From: Methylocystis suflitae
GTDB lineage: Bacteria; Pseudomonadota; Alphaproteobacteria; Rhizobiales; Beijerinckiaceae
Direction of reading: 5' to 3'
Assembly (NCBI RefSeq): GCF_024448135.1
Contig: NZ_JAMRYX010000148.1
Coordinates: 1 to 62,809 of the forward strand
Length of the DNA stretch: 62,809 bases
Shown piece after piece: positions 1-8,329 of the stretch; within the stretch, counting starts at the first letter, position 1, and the number at the start of each line of letters is the position of its first letter. The notes beneath the pieces are model-generated. The model saw only the letters and a program-made list of their open reading frames with translations. It ran no database searches and had not been told where the DNA came from. The translations under genes were made by a program, and so were the position numbers.

Positions 1-273
1 GCGCAATGGCGCGCCTTCGCGCAGTATCTTGCGCGCGCGCAATTGCGCGCCATCGAAGATCAGATTGCGTTGCTCGAATCGCGTGAGGCGGTTGCGTGTG
101 ACGCGCCGATCATCGGCGCCGGCGTCGGCCGCAAACTTGCTGCGCGTCTGGCGCATTCGCAAGGCCGAACATTCATCGACTTCGCCGATCTGATCGCGGC
201 GCCGCGGGATGTGGCCGAGAGGGCGGCGAATTGCGCGCCGGCCTCGGCGCTCGCGCTGCTGGAAGTCCGGTAG
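1..273 (+). CDS. C-terminal part of H4MPT-linked C1 transfer pathway protein (partial)
   Basis: The frame is open from the first base of the window to TAG at 271-273, so only about 90 C-terminal residues are present. The stretch reads like the end of the hydantoinase/ASKHA-like protein family named H4MPT-linked C1 transfer pathway protein: a GAGVGR glycine motif, then a helix with FADLIA, then a cysteine in CAPASALALL near the C-terminus. That family is known from methylotrophs and methanogens in H4MPT gene clusters, but its reaction is not settled. The neighbouring minus-strand cofactor operon supports the assignment. The N-terminal ATP-binding part lies outside the window, so the call rests on a short tail and context. 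Confidence 0.6.
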   Translation, partial: AQWRAFAQYLARAQLRAIEDQIALLESREAVACDAPIIGAGVGRKLAARLAHSQGRTFIDFADLIAAPRDVAERAANCAPASALALLEVR

Positions 274-283
274 CGCAAAGCGA

Positions 284-1699
284 TCACTGGATTGTGAATG
301 GCGCGATCACATCCATCGAGAAAAGGCCCTGCGTGCGCTTTGGGCCGTTCGGCCCGAAGAAGGGCGCCGCATCATTCACCGCAGCCTCCCATCGCAATTC
401 GGGTCTCAGGATCAAGCCTGAAAAATATGGAAGCCCCGTCAGCTTTTGCGAAAAAGTGACGCCGGCAGTGATCGCCAAATAACTTGTCCCATGTCCCTGC
501 GGCTGCTCGATCATTGATGGAGTAGGGAAACCGTGCTGGGAGTTGACGCTGTCGAAGTAGCCCGGATAGGCGGCGGCGAAGAAATTTTTGGCGTCGCGCC
601 AAAATTCGACGCGCGCGCCGAGTTTGATCGAGTCGTCGATCTTGTACGTCGCATATTGGGCGATCCCATATGCGTTGGCTCCGCGAGGATGTTGCGGGAA
701 GAGAGAAGTATTGAAACCGAAGCCGTTAGGAAGGGCGTTAAGCGCGTCGAAAGAGGATCCGAAAGCCGATACCGGGTACCAGCCGCTCTCTCGAAAATAG
801 CTGATGTCCGATGTGAAGCTCAGATTTTCCGTAACATTCCATGTCGCCGTCAAATTATTGAACAGACGCCAGGCGTTGTTGGGATTGCAGGCGCAACCTG
901 CAGGAACGCCGCCGATGACGCCATCCGGCCAACCCACCAACAAAGGGTCTTTCACATTCGGATTTTCTGGTCCCGAATGCGTAATCGCGAGGATCGAAAG
1001 GTCGCCGTCGAGCAGGTTGAGACCAAAGCCGGCATGAATTGAGGGCGAATTATTATTGTCGCCGGGCCAGCCGATTGAGGTGTCTACGCCGGAGACAATG
1101 CCGGCGTAGAGATCGAGCCAGTCCGTTGCATGGACGATCGACATGACGCCGGTGTCGACGAAGGGTCCGAAATTCGAGCTATAGGAGCGCGTATAAAAAA
1201 CATTGTCCTTCGACGTCAGCTTTTCGAAGCCATTATAGCTCATGAATTGTCCGATAGTGACGTCGACGCCGCCCTTGGTCAGAATTGGCAGGTGGGCCTG
1301 GAGATTCGCCTCGACGATCGAAAGCTGCGTGCGATCGTGAATGAGGTATTCGGTCTGGCCCAGGAACTGCGTGTAACGAGCGTCTGTGCCGAGCATGCCG
1401 ATGAAGCCAAGCCCAAAGTCCAGGCCGGTCGCCTTCTGGTCGAGCGGGCGCGCCACATTCAGTATCGCTTGATTGAATTGCGGCCAATTGGCGCGATCCG
1501 TTTCGAGATGACCGAAGTTTATCTTATTGTAAGGACGCGCGAAGTTGAGGGCCACGCCTCCCGACAAAAATCCGTCGATCGACAGGCTGTCGAGCCAACT
1601 TGGCGTCGACGCCGATGGCTTCGTCGACGCGTCGCCGCAAATGGCCTGCGACGTCGAAAGAACAATGATCGCCGCCATCGCGCAGACGTTTCGGTTCAT
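284..1699 (-). CDS. Outer-membrane beta-barrel porin (BBP2/OmpL-like)
   Basis: This 471-residue protein starts with a typical Sec signal peptide (hydrophobic core AAIIVLSTSQAICG, cleavage near residue 22). The rest is rich in alternating aromatic and polar residues, Gly and Asn, with no long hydrophobic helices, as expected for an outer-membrane barrel. The opening DGFLSGG and the repeated pattern of strand-like segments resemble the beta-barrel porin-2 (OmpL-like) family, and the chain ends in a hydrophobic residue pattern (APFTIQ) typical of barrel C-termini. The substrate is unknown. It faces the H4MPT-linked gene tail-to-tail with only 10 bases between stops, and the cofactor operon ends 53 bases upstream of its start. 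Confidence 0.75.
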   Translation of the reverse strand: MNRNVCAMAAIIVLSTSQAICGDASTKPSASTPSWLDSLSIDGFLSGGVALNFARPYNKINFGHLETDRANWPQFNQAILNVARPLDQKATGLDFGLGFIGMLGTDARYTQFLGQTEYLIHDRTQLSIVEANLQAHLPILTKGGVDVTIGQFMSYNGFEKLTSKDNVFYTRSYSSNFGPFVDTGVMSIVHATDWLDLYAGIVSGVDTSIGWPGDNNNSPSIHAGFGLNLLDGDLSILAITHSGPENPNVKDPLLVGWPDGVIGGVPAGCACNPNNAWRLFNNLTATWNVTENLSFTSDISYFRESGWYPVSAFGSSFDALNALPNGFGFNTSLFPQHPRGANAYGIAQYATYKIDDSIKLGARVEFWRDAKNFFAAAYPGYFDSVNSQHGFPTPSMIEQPQGHGTSYLAITAGVTFSQKLTGLPYFSGLILRPELRWEAAVNDAAPFFGPNGPKRTQGLFSMDVIAPFTIQ

Positions 1700-1752
1700 C
1701 GCACGCTTCTTTCATGCGGCATGCCTGCGAATCGCGAAAGAACCAAGGTTCG

Positions 1753-2334
1753 CTAACGCGACGCGCGCTTTTCCGCTCGCTCATTATATGCGTCAATTTT
1801 CTCCATCACCATGTTCCAGGCTTCGCGCTCGGCGTCGCCGGAGGTTTTGTCGATGGCGATCTGCAGATAGGCGAGTTCGCTCTCAATCTTTTCGCGTGGC
1901 AGCATGTCGAGCCGCGTCGCGAGAATCGCCGCCTCCAGCACGGCGGCGCGCGCCCGGTTCATGCCAAGAAAGGCGCGATGCGACTCAATCCGCCTGACCC
2001 TGCAGAAGAAACGCGGCCGCGATTCGTGCTCCTCGACGCGCGCGACGATGAGTTCGGCGTGCGCCAGCGCGGCGGAAAGGCGCGGCGCCGGCCAGCCCTC
2101 GATGTCGGTGAGCGGCCAATTGCGTCGACCGACGACGAGTCCGGCAAAAATTCTGGCGTCGTCGGTGAAGCTCGCCGTCGCTTTTGGATTGTGCGTGAGA
2201 TTGAACAGGGTCGAGGAGGGACGAAACGGCGCGGCGATCCAGAAGCCGTGCTCCTCGATCAATCCGAGCGGCGCGATATGCGGTCGACCCTCAGGCGACA
2301 GCGTCGTGACGACGCATTCATGTATCAGAGGCAT
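1753..2334 (-). CDS. DUF447 family protein (H4MPT cofactor cluster)
   Basis: A protein of about 193 residues starting MPLIHECVVTT. It has the DUF447 look: an N-terminal FMN-binding split-barrel-like part (VVTTLSPEGRPHIAPLG) followed by a helical tail. DUF447 genes recur in H4MPT biosynthesis clusters of methylotrophs and methanogens, but no reaction is assigned. The ATG at 2334 overlaps the end of the DUF6513 gene by 17 bases, which suggests translational coupling. A longer reading from 2397 is possible, but its extra residues are arginine-rich and lie wholly inside the upstream gene, so the shorter start is preferred. It is the last gene of the operon running from 6079 down to 1753. Confidence 0.75.
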   Translation of the reverse strand: MPLIHECVVTTLSPEGRPHIAPLGLIEEHGFWIAAPFRPSSTLFNLTHNPKATASFTDDARIFAGLVVGRRNWPLTDIEGWPAPRLSAALAHAELIVARVEEHESRPRFFCRVRRIESHRAFLGMNRARAAVLEAAILATRLDMLPREKIESELAYLQIAIDKTSGDAEREAWNMVMEKIDAYNERAEKRASR

Positions 2335-3739
2335 CTTTCGCAGGTCCCTGGCCCGCTTTGCGCATGGTGTGACCCATCTCCTTGAAGCGGGTCGCATCCT
2401 CTTCGTTACTATCCGTCGCGACCCCGAAGTCGAGCGGCTCGTCCTGACGATAGCGCTTGCCGAGCTTGTAGGCGATCTCGGCCTTCATCAATTCCGCGCC
2501 AAGGTAAAAAGCGTGGGCGCCGTCATGTTCGACGGCAAGATGCGGGAAGAGCGCCATCGCGTCGGCTGCGACATGGTGGAGCCCCTTGGCGTAGATGTGC
2601 ACGCCGTCCTGCGTTGTATCTATGCGGAAATTAGCATCGCGCAGTTCGCGCGCAAGCGCGGCTATCTCTTCCGGCGTTGCAGCATAAGGTTTGCGGTCGT
2701 GGATCTGCAGCAGGGCGTCGCTATAGCCTTTTGGCAGCGCGCGGTCGGCGCGCGCCGCAAACATCAACCGCCTCGCGGCGTCGTGTTCCTGCAGCGTCCG
2801 CCGCGTATGTGGAGACACCTGCACCGTGAGCAGATGCCGGATATCGAGTTCGGAACATATGCCGAGCATCGCTGCGGTCACGCCGGCGGAGTCGGCGTCG
2901 GTCAGCTCGGTGAGATTGCCCGTTCCCATCATGATCTCGGCCTCAGGCTCGCGCGCGCGCAGTTCGACGTAGCGGGCGATCGAGGCGGCAAGGCCGAAGT
3001 GAATCGGATCGAGAATCGGATCGAGAATGGCGCTGATTCCGCGCGCGCGGGCGCGGCGCGCGGCGCGCTGCAGCGAGTCGAGATCGCCATGCGGCCGCGG
3101 CGTCAGAATCGGAATAATGGGCGAATTGTCGGGAAGGATCGACAGCGTTGCTTCGTCCAAACTCAAGAGGTGGTCGACGCCGGCCTTCGCCGCGCGTTCC
3201 AGCTCGGCGACATTGGCCGAGTCGACGCTCACCTTCAGGCCGTGGGCCTTGAGCGCCGCGATCGTGTCCTCGAGATGATTGAACGGCGTGTCCGGCAAAC
3301 AGCCGAGATCGATGACGTCGGCGCCGCCGCCGGCGAGTTCGCGCGCCTTGAACGAAATATCAGCGACGCTCATCTTCGATGCGTCGACGATCTCGGCGAA
3401 AATCTGCATGTCGTAGCGCGAGAGATCCGGCGCCGCGCCGCCGCGCCCGAGATAGGCGGGAAGATCGGCGATCTCCTCCGGCCCGCGTTCAAAGGCGATG
3501 CCGAAATCCTCGGTCAGCACAGCGAGGTCGGCGCGACAGCGTCCCGGCAATATGACGCGGTCAGCCTGCACAGGTCGCGGCAGGCGACGCTGAATGATCT
3601 CCTGGGTCATGAGCGCCGCGACCTTCACGCCAATGTCGTGGATACGCCAGTCCTGCGCCGCTTCGCCGAAGCTCGCCACCATGCGCTCCAACCGTGGCAG
3701 CGCAAGATGGCCGGTGAGGAACAGCAGGCGCTCGCTCAT
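2318..3739 (-). CDS. Dihydropteroate synthase-like protein (DUF6513), H4MPT biosynthesis
   Basis: This 473-residue protein has the domain order of the archaeal/methylotroph dihydropteroate synthase-related family. An N-terminal alpha/beta domain (MSERLLFLTGHLALPRLERM) is followed by a TIM-barrel pterin-binding-like domain at about residues 125-300, with VIDLGCLPDT, VSVDSAN and MGTGNLTELTDADS, and then a C-terminal extension. In organisms making methanopterin the family is thought to join a pterin to the 4-(ribofuranosyl)aminobenzene part, in place of ordinary FolP. It starts 12 bases after the flavoprotein stop and overlaps DUF447 at its 3-prime end. The family call is secure; the exact reaction is inferred. 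Confidence 0.85.
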   Translation of the reverse strand: MSERLLFLTGHLALPRLERMVASFGEAAQDWRIHDIGVKVAALMTQEIIQRRLPRPVQADRVILPGRCRADLAVLTEDFGIAFERGPEEIADLPAYLGRGGAAPDLSRYDMQIFAEIVDASKMSVADISFKARELAGGGADVIDLGCLPDTPFNHLEDTIAALKAHGLKVSVDSANVAELERAAKAGVDHLLSLDEATLSILPDNSPIIPILTPRPHGDLDSLQRAARRARARGISAILDPILDPIHFGLAASIARYVELRAREPEAEIMMGTGNLTELTDADSAGVTAAMLGICSELDIRHLLTVQVSPHTRRTLQEHDAARRLMFAARADRALPKGYSDALLQIHDRKPYAATPEEIAALARELRDANFRIDTTQDGVHIYAKGLHHVAADAMALFPHLAVEHDGAHAFYLGAELMKAEIAYKLGKRYRQDEPLDFGVATDSNEEDATRFKEMGHTMRKAGQGPAKDASDT

Positions 3740-3751
3740 GCGGAGCTTTCG

Positions 3752-4309
3752 TTAGGGTTGCGGCTCGACTTCACGACGGCGGCGCTCCACCGCCTCCTGC
3801 AGCGCCGCGAGGCTTTCGACGACTTGCGTCGCTTCGAAGGATTTGAGCGCGTCGGTGTTCTGCAAATCGATGCGGCGCGGATAGACCATCACCATGCCCT
3901 TGGGCGCGCGCGTCTCGAGTTCGGGCGCGGTGTCGCAAGCGAAGACGATCGTCGGCACGCGGCATTTGCCGGCCTGCGCGAAGACATTGGTCGCAAGGTT
4001 GTCGGAAATGCCGGCGACGCATTTCGCGACGGTGTTCGAGGTCGCCGGCGCGAGAACCAGCGTGTGATAAAAATTGTAGTAGAAATTCCCGACCGGCGCG
4101 GCGCTCGCGGTGGTGTCCTTAAAGATGCGAACCGTCTCCGGCAGATTGAGATCGTGCTTGTACATGCGCACGACTTCCGCCGCCGCCTTGCTGACGAAAA
4201 GATCGACGTGATCGAGCGAGCGGATCATCTCGAGACATTCGGTGAAGAAATGCCCCGATCCGGTGAGCGCCCAACCCCAGCGCGGCGTGACTACTTTCTT
4301 TTTTGTCAT
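3752..4309 (-). CDS. Archaeal-type flavoprotein, DmrB/AfpA-like dihydromethanopterin reductase candidate
   Basis: The product is about 185 residues, starting MTKKKVVTPRWGWALTGSG. It has a flavoprotein (phosphopantothenoylcysteine decarboxylase-like) Rossmann fold: ALTGSGHFF near the N-terminus, then NFYYNFYHTLVLAPATSNTV (the conserved PATSNTVAK flavin/oxyanion region), and VFACDT further on. This matches archaeal-type flavoproteins encoded in methylotroph H4MPT clusters (called AfpA; DmrB in Burkholderia), proposed to reduce dihydromethanopterin to H4MPT with FMN. The ATG shares one base with the stop of the kinase gene (TGATG). Upstream in-frame codons to 4633 are arginine-rich and antisense to the kinase gene, so they are excluded. 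Dihydromethanopterin reductase activity is inferred from family and context. Confidence 0.8.
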   Translation of the reverse strand: MTKKKVVTPRWGWALTGSGHFFTECLEMIRSLDHVDLFVSKAAAEVVRMYKHDLNLPETVRIFKDTTASAAPVGNFYYNFYHTLVLAPATSNTVAKCVAGISDNLATNVFAQAGKCRVPTIVFACDTAPELETRAPKGMVMVYPRRIDLQNTDALKSFEATQVVESLAALQEAVERRRREVEPQP

Positions 4310-4947
4310 CAGGCGAACTTCCGCGTTGGAAAATTTGCGATGGCTGCGCCCGGCGGGACGCCGTCGGCTAGAAGCGCGGCGACGCGCGGGAGAGACGAAG
4401 GGCCGGCGAGGAAGAGCGGCGTCCCATCGAGATAGTCCGGAAGCGCCGGATCGACAACGCCCTTGCGCACAATCTCGGTGAGTGCGGCGCCATCGCCGAC
4501 ATCGACGCTCTTGATCAGCGCCAGCGCGCAAGCGCCCGTTTTTTTGGCAAGCCAGGCCGCGAGACTGTCGGAGGTGACGTCCCAGGAGGGCGCGATGTCG
4601 TCCGCCGCGGCGACCATGGCGCTCGGCCGCCAAAGTGCGATTTGTCCTCGAGCGTGCGCCGCGGCGATTGCGTCACGAGAGGCCGCGAGCTCCAGCGAAT
4701 CGTCACGGTTCGCGAGCGCCAGCGCATATTGCTCCATCGCCAGAACCGCCATGGCGTGCGCGGTCGCTTCGTCGTAGCGCATCGCCGGCTGCGCGGCGCG
4801 CACGGCGTCGGCGAAGGGTCCGCCGCCGGGAACGATCGTCAGCGGCCGCGGGTAGCGCTTCAGCGCCGCAAGCCAATCGGCGAGCGTCGGCGACGCATGC
4901 AGGCTGCCGCCCAATTTGACGACGAGGGGCGCGCTACTTGACGGCAT
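4309..4947 (-). CDS. Amino-acid-kinase-fold protein, MfnE-like furan phosphate kinase
   Basis: A protein of about 212 residues beginning MPSSSAPLVVKLGGSLHAS. VVKLGGS and TIVPGGGPFAD are the two glycine-rich phosphate-binding motifs of the amino acid kinase superfamily. In H4MPT/methanofuran clusters this family includes MfnE, which phosphorylates (5-aminomethylfuran-3-yl)methyl phosphate to the diphosphate. The MfnB domain encoded immediately upstream makes the matching furan precursor, which supports that role here. The ATG at 4947 overlaps the end of the MfnB-FolB gene by 14 bases. A start at 4989 would add an arginine-rich tail inside the upstream gene and is not favoured. Substrate assignment is inference. 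Confidence 0.75.
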   Translation of the reverse strand: MPSSSAPLVVKLGGSLHASPTLADWLAALKRYPRPLTIVPGGGPFADAVRAAQPAMRYDEATAHAMAVLAMEQYALALANRDDSLELAASRDAIAAAHARGQIALWRPSAMVAAADDIAPSWDVTSDSLAAWLAKKTGACALALIKSVDVGDGAALTEIVRKGVVDPALPDYLDGTPLFLAGPSSLPRVAALLADGVPPGAAIANFPTRKFA

Positions 4948-6079
4948 CGATGCGCATCGGCGCCGGCTGCAGGCGACGCGCCTCCTCATGGGCGCGCGCG
5001 CGGCGGATTTTCACGCCGACGGCGCCCGGCGCGACATCGAGCTTTTCGACCTGGACGGTGACGGTGCGCACGCGTTCATGCAGCAGCACGCTTTCGGCGA
5101 GGCGCTCGGCGATCGTTTCGACCAGCTCGATATGGCCGCCGGCGAGGATCATTTTGATCGCGTCCATGATCACGTCGTAGGAGAAGATCGAGCGCATGTC
5201 GTCGGAGCCGTTGATGCGGGTGACTTCAGCCTCGACGTTGAAACGCACACGCTGCGTATGGCCGTGTTCGTGGGCGTAGGCGCCGATCTCGACGGGCGCG
5301 ACATAATCCTTGAGAAACACGCAATCAGTGTCGTTCGCGCCGGCGGGCTCGATATAGCCGCGGCCGAGGAACGACCAGTGGGCGTGAAAATCGGCGTGCG
5401 CGCCTCGTGTCGAAGGGATCAAATCGCGGATCAGCGTCGTGGCGTGGGCGTCGATGGCGGCGCGCCGCTCGCCATGCGCGCAGAGCGCGCCGCGAAAGCC
5501 AAGCACGTCCGCTCCGGTGACGAGCAGGCGCGGCACGTCCGGCGACTCCAATGCGCCGGCGAGTCCGGAGGCGAGCCCGAGTTCGTGGCAGCGCGCCACG
5601 AATTCGGACAACGCGCCGACGCTCATAAAGTCGAGCAGTCGGCCTTTGCCTTTATGCGCGGTGTCCAGCATCGCGCCATGAAAGCCGGCGCCGGCCAGCG
5701 GCTCGAGATTGTCGAACTCGGGGCCGAGATCGGCGAAGAGCACGGCGACGAGCCGAGTTTTTGTGGTCAGCGGCGCCAGCGCCTCGATGATCTCGACGGC
5801 GTCGGGCGTCGCCGGCAGGGCGAATTTTACATAATCGACGCCTGCCGCGACGACCTCTTCAAAGTCGCGCAGCGCATGCGCGACGTCGTGCGGCAGCTCG
5901 ACGACGGCGCTGACCGGGCGGCGGCCGTCGACGAACGCGACGATCTCAGCGACGGTGTCCAGGGGTAGGGCGCCCAGCGCGCCGCGTGAGGGCGCCTTGC
6001 AGTCAATGATGTCGGCGCCGCGCGAGAGGGCGATCTCCGCCTCTTCGCGGGAAAGAACGCTCGCCAACATCAGGGTCAT
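4934..6079 (-). CDS. MfnB-FolB fusion: (5-formylfuran-3-yl)methyl phosphate synthase + dihydroneopterin aldolase
   Basis: The first gene of the cofactor operon encodes about 381 residues. Residues 1-235 are an MfnB-type TIM barrel, with Lys28 (DIIDCKAPSRGALG), Lys85 (DYVKFALPA) and DTAHKGKG at 139-146 matching the places of the catalytic lysines and Asp/Lys pair known in archaeal MfnB. MfnB condenses two glyceraldehyde-3-phosphates to the furan of methanofuran. Residues 262-375 look like dihydroneopterin aldolase (VEIGAYAHEHG, VETIAERLAESVL, TVQVEKLDVAPG), an early pterin step. One chain therefore starts the furan branch and serves the pterin branch. The ATG at 6079 has GGAG about 10 bases upstream; an in-frame ATG at 6070 lacks one. 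Confidence 0.85.
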   Translation of the reverse strand: MTLMLASVLSREEAEIALSRGADIIDCKAPSRGALGALPLDTVAEIVAFVDGRRPVSAVVELPHDVAHALRDFEEVVAAGVDYVKFALPATPDAVEIIEALAPLTTKTRLVAVLFADLGPEFDNLEPLAGAGFHGAMLDTAHKGKGRLLDFMSVGALSEFVARCHELGLASGLAGALESPDVPRLLVTGADVLGFRGALCAHGERRAAIDAHATTLIRDLIPSTRGAHADFHAHWSFLGRGYIEPAGANDTDCVFLKDYVAPVEIGAYAHEHGHTQRVRFNVEAEVTRINGSDDMRSIFSYDVIMDAIKMILAGGHIELVETIAERLAESVLLHERVRTVTVQVEKLDVAPGAVGVKIRRARAHEEARRLQPAPMRIDAVK

Positions 6080-6259
6080 GAGTTCTTGGCTCCAGTCGTT
6101 GCGCAACGCGCGTCTGCGCGCTTGTGGAGCAAATTTTTCCCGAATCCAAGTGGGCTCGCGCGCCTACCCTCCTGCTCGCGCTGGGCGCCGCCGGACCATT
6201 GCGTCATTTTTTCGCAACCCCAAGCATGCGAGCATGCTCCCCGAAACAGGAGAAAATCC

Positions 6260-6943
6260 GTGAAAATCCTCATCGTCCTCACCTCGCACGACAGGCTCGG
6301 CGACACAGGCCGAAAGACAGGCTTCTGGCTGGAAGAGCTCGCTGCGCCCTATTACGTCTTTCTCGACGCCGGAGCCGAGATCACGCTTGCCTCGCCCAAG
6401 GGCGGCCAGCCGCCGTTGGACCCAAAGAGCAATGAACCCGAATTTCAGACCGATCTCACCCGCCGGTTCCAAGCGGACGAGGCGGCCAAGGCGCTCCTCG
6501 CCGACACGGAGCGGCTCGACAGCGTCCGTCAGGACGATTTCGACTCGGTCTTCTATCCGGGCGGCCATGGGCCGATGTGGGACCTCGCCGAGGACCGGGA
6601 TTCGATCAGGCTGATCGAATCCTTCATCAGCGCCGGCAAACCCATCGCGCTCGTGTGCCACGCGCCGGGCGTGCTGCGCCATGTCGAAGGTCCCGATGGC
6701 CGGCCGCTGGTCGCGGGCAAAACGGTGACCGGGTTCACCAATGGCGAGGAGGAGGCGGTTGGTCTCACCCACGTCGTTCCGTTCCTTGTCGAGGACGAGC
6801 TTCAGGCGAAGGGCGGGCGCTTCTCGAAGGCGGCGGACTGGGCCCCGTATGTCGTCCGGGACGGCCAGTTGATCACGGGCCAGAACCCGGCTTCCTCCGG
6901 TCCGGCGGCCCGCAAGCTTGTGGAGGCGCTTACAAAAGCGTGA
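6260..6943 (+). CDS. DJ-1/PfpI family protein (Hsp31-type, class I amidotransferase-like)
   Basis: This 227-residue protein starts with GTG at 6260, preceded by a good AGGAGAAA ribosome site. It shows the DJ-1/PfpI fold of the Hsp31/glyoxalase III group: KILIVLTSHDRLGDTGRKTG at the start, ITLASPKGGQPPLDPKS, VFYPGGHGPMWDLA with the conserved Glu/Asp-rich turn, and the nucleophile elbow ALVCHAPGVL with the reactive Cys. The C-terminal LITGQNPASSGPAA is characteristic. Members act as glutathione-independent glyoxalases/deglycases or holdases in the cytoplasm, handling reactive carbonyls. It is divergent from the cofactor operon and convergent with folC. The exact activity is not decided by sequence. 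Confidence 0.85.
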   Translation: MKILIVLTSHDRLGDTGRKTGFWLEELAAPYYVFLDAGAEITLASPKGGQPPLDPKSNEPEFQTDLTRRFQADEAAKALLADTERLDSVRQDDFDSVFYPGGHGPMWDLAEDRDSIRLIESFISAGKPIALVCHAPGVLRHVEGPDGRPLVAGKTVTGFTNGEEEAVGLTHVVPFLVEDELQAKGGRFSKAADWAPYVVRDGQLITGQNPASSGPAARKLVEALTKA

Positions 6944-6992
6944 GACCCAGCTCTCTCGGCGATGTCGCAGCGCGGGCGAAACGCGGCGCGGC

Positions 6993-8309
6993 TCATTCCA
7001 CCACCGAGCCGTTGGCCGCCAGCACCGAGGCGGCGAGATAAAGCGAACCGGCAATGAGCACGCGCGGCGGCGCGTCGAAGCTGCGTGTCGAAAGGATCGC
7101 GAGCGCTTCCTCGACGCCGCCCGCTGCGGCGCCGGGCATTCCCTCAGCCCTGGCGAGGCTCGCCACCTCTTCAGGCGGCCAGCTCTTATGCTCGCCCTCG
7201 ACCGGCACCGCGACGACCTCGCGCGCCAGTCCGACGAAATGCTTGAGCAGCGCGCGAATGTCCTTGGTCGTCTGCGCGCCGCAGATCAGCGCCAGCGGGC
7301 GCGGCGCCTTGTCGTGGAACTCCGCCATCGCCTCGGCCAGAACGCGGCCGCCGTCCTCATTATGGCCGCCGTCGAGCCACACCTCGGCGCCGGGCGGGGC
7401 GAGATCGACGATGCGCCCGCGTATGAGCCGTTGCAGCCGCGCCGGCCATTCGGCGCGCGTCAGCCCCGCCTCGATCGCCGCGGACGGAATCTCAGGGGCG
7501 ACAGCGCGCAGGGCGGCGATCGCGCCGGCGGCGTTTTCATGCTGGTGGCGTCCGGCGAGCCGCGGCAGCGGCAGATCGAGCAAACCGCGCTCGTCCTCAT
7601 AAACGAGGCGCCCGTTTTCGTTGCAGATGTGGAAGTCCCGCCCGGCGATGATCGGCTGCGCGCCGACGCGTCGCGCTTCTCGCTCCAGCGCCCGCGCCAC
7701 GGGCTCCGACTGGAAGCCGATCACGGCCGGCGCGCCCTTCTTCAATATCCCGGCCTTCTCATGAGCGATCTTTTCGACCGTATCGCCAAGGAACTCGAGA
7801 TGGTCGAGGGAGATCGAGGTGATGATGGCGCATTTGGGCTGCGAGATGACATTGGTCGCGTCATAGCGCCCGCCGAGGCCCGTCTCCAGCAGCAGCCAGT
7901 CGGCCGGCGCTTCGGCGAAGAGCAAAAAGGCCGCCGCCGTCGTGATCTCGAAGAAGGTGATCGGCTGCCCCGCATTCGCCTGTTCGCAGCGTTCGAGCGC
8001 CGCGTTCAGACGCTCGTCGTCGACAAGCGTTCCGCCGCCGTCGGCGCCGAGACGAATCCGTTCATTGAAGCGCAGGAGGTGAGGGGACGTATAGACATGC
8101 ACGCGCTTGCCGGCGGCTTCGAGCATCGCGCGCAGAAAGGCGAGCGTCGAGCCTTTGCCGTTGGTTCCGGCGACGTGAATGACGGGCGGCAGTCTGAGCT
8201 CCGGTCGTCCGAGCGCGGCCAGCAGCCGCTCCGTGCGCCCCAGCGACAGATCTATCTTCTTTGGATGAAGGGTGAGCAGTCGCGACAGGATCGCGTCATG
8301 CTGATCCAT
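6993..8309 (-). CDS. folC: Bifunctional dihydrofolate/folylpolyglutamate synthase
   Basis: About 438 residues starting MDQHDAILSRLLTLHPKKID. The Mur-ligase-fold features are clear: P-loop VAGTNGKGSTLAFLRAML, TSPHLLRFNERIR (substrate loop), FEITTAAAF, LLETGLGGRYDATNV, the SLDHLEFLGDT magnesium motif, HEKAGILK, and DGGHNEDGG in the C-terminal domain. It adds glutamate to dihydropteroate and to folates. The ATG at 8309 lies 21 bases after the accD stop, and the order trpA-accD-folC is the conserved alphaproteobacterial arrangement. A longer reading from 8375 overlaps accD and is not supported. Whether it also acts on methanopterin precursors is unknown. Confidence 0.95.
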   Translation of the reverse strand: MDQHDAILSRLLTLHPKKIDLSLGRTERLLAALGRPELRLPPVIHVAGTNGKGSTLAFLRAMLEAAGKRVHVYTSPHLLRFNERIRLGADGGGTLVDDERLNAALERCEQANAGQPITFFEITTAAAFLLFAEAPADWLLLETGLGGRYDATNVISQPKCAIITSISLDHLEFLGDTVEKIAHEKAGILKKGAPAVIGFQSEPVARALEREARRVGAQPIIAGRDFHICNENGRLVYEDERGLLDLPLPRLAGRHQHENAAGAIAALRAVAPEIPSAAIEAGLTRAEWPARLQRLIRGRIVDLAPPGAEVWLDGGHNEDGGRVLAEAMAEFHDKAPRPLALICGAQTTKDIRALLKHFVGLAREVVAVPVEGEHKSWPPEEVASLARAEGMPGAAAGGVEEALAILSTRSFDAPPRVLIAGSLYLAASVLAANGSVVE

Positions 8310-8329
8310 TGCGGCTGCGCCTCGCGATA

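Noticed and set aside
1904-4435. 843-codon open frame on the plus strand opposite the cofactor operon
   Set aside because: It is antisense to four well-supported genes and its product is Arg/Ala/Gly-rich without domains; high GC content leaves such frames open by chance.
7054-7602. Ser/Arg-rich plus-strand frame opposite folC
   Set aside because: It is a shadow of folC, with composition typical of antisense translation in GC-rich DNA.
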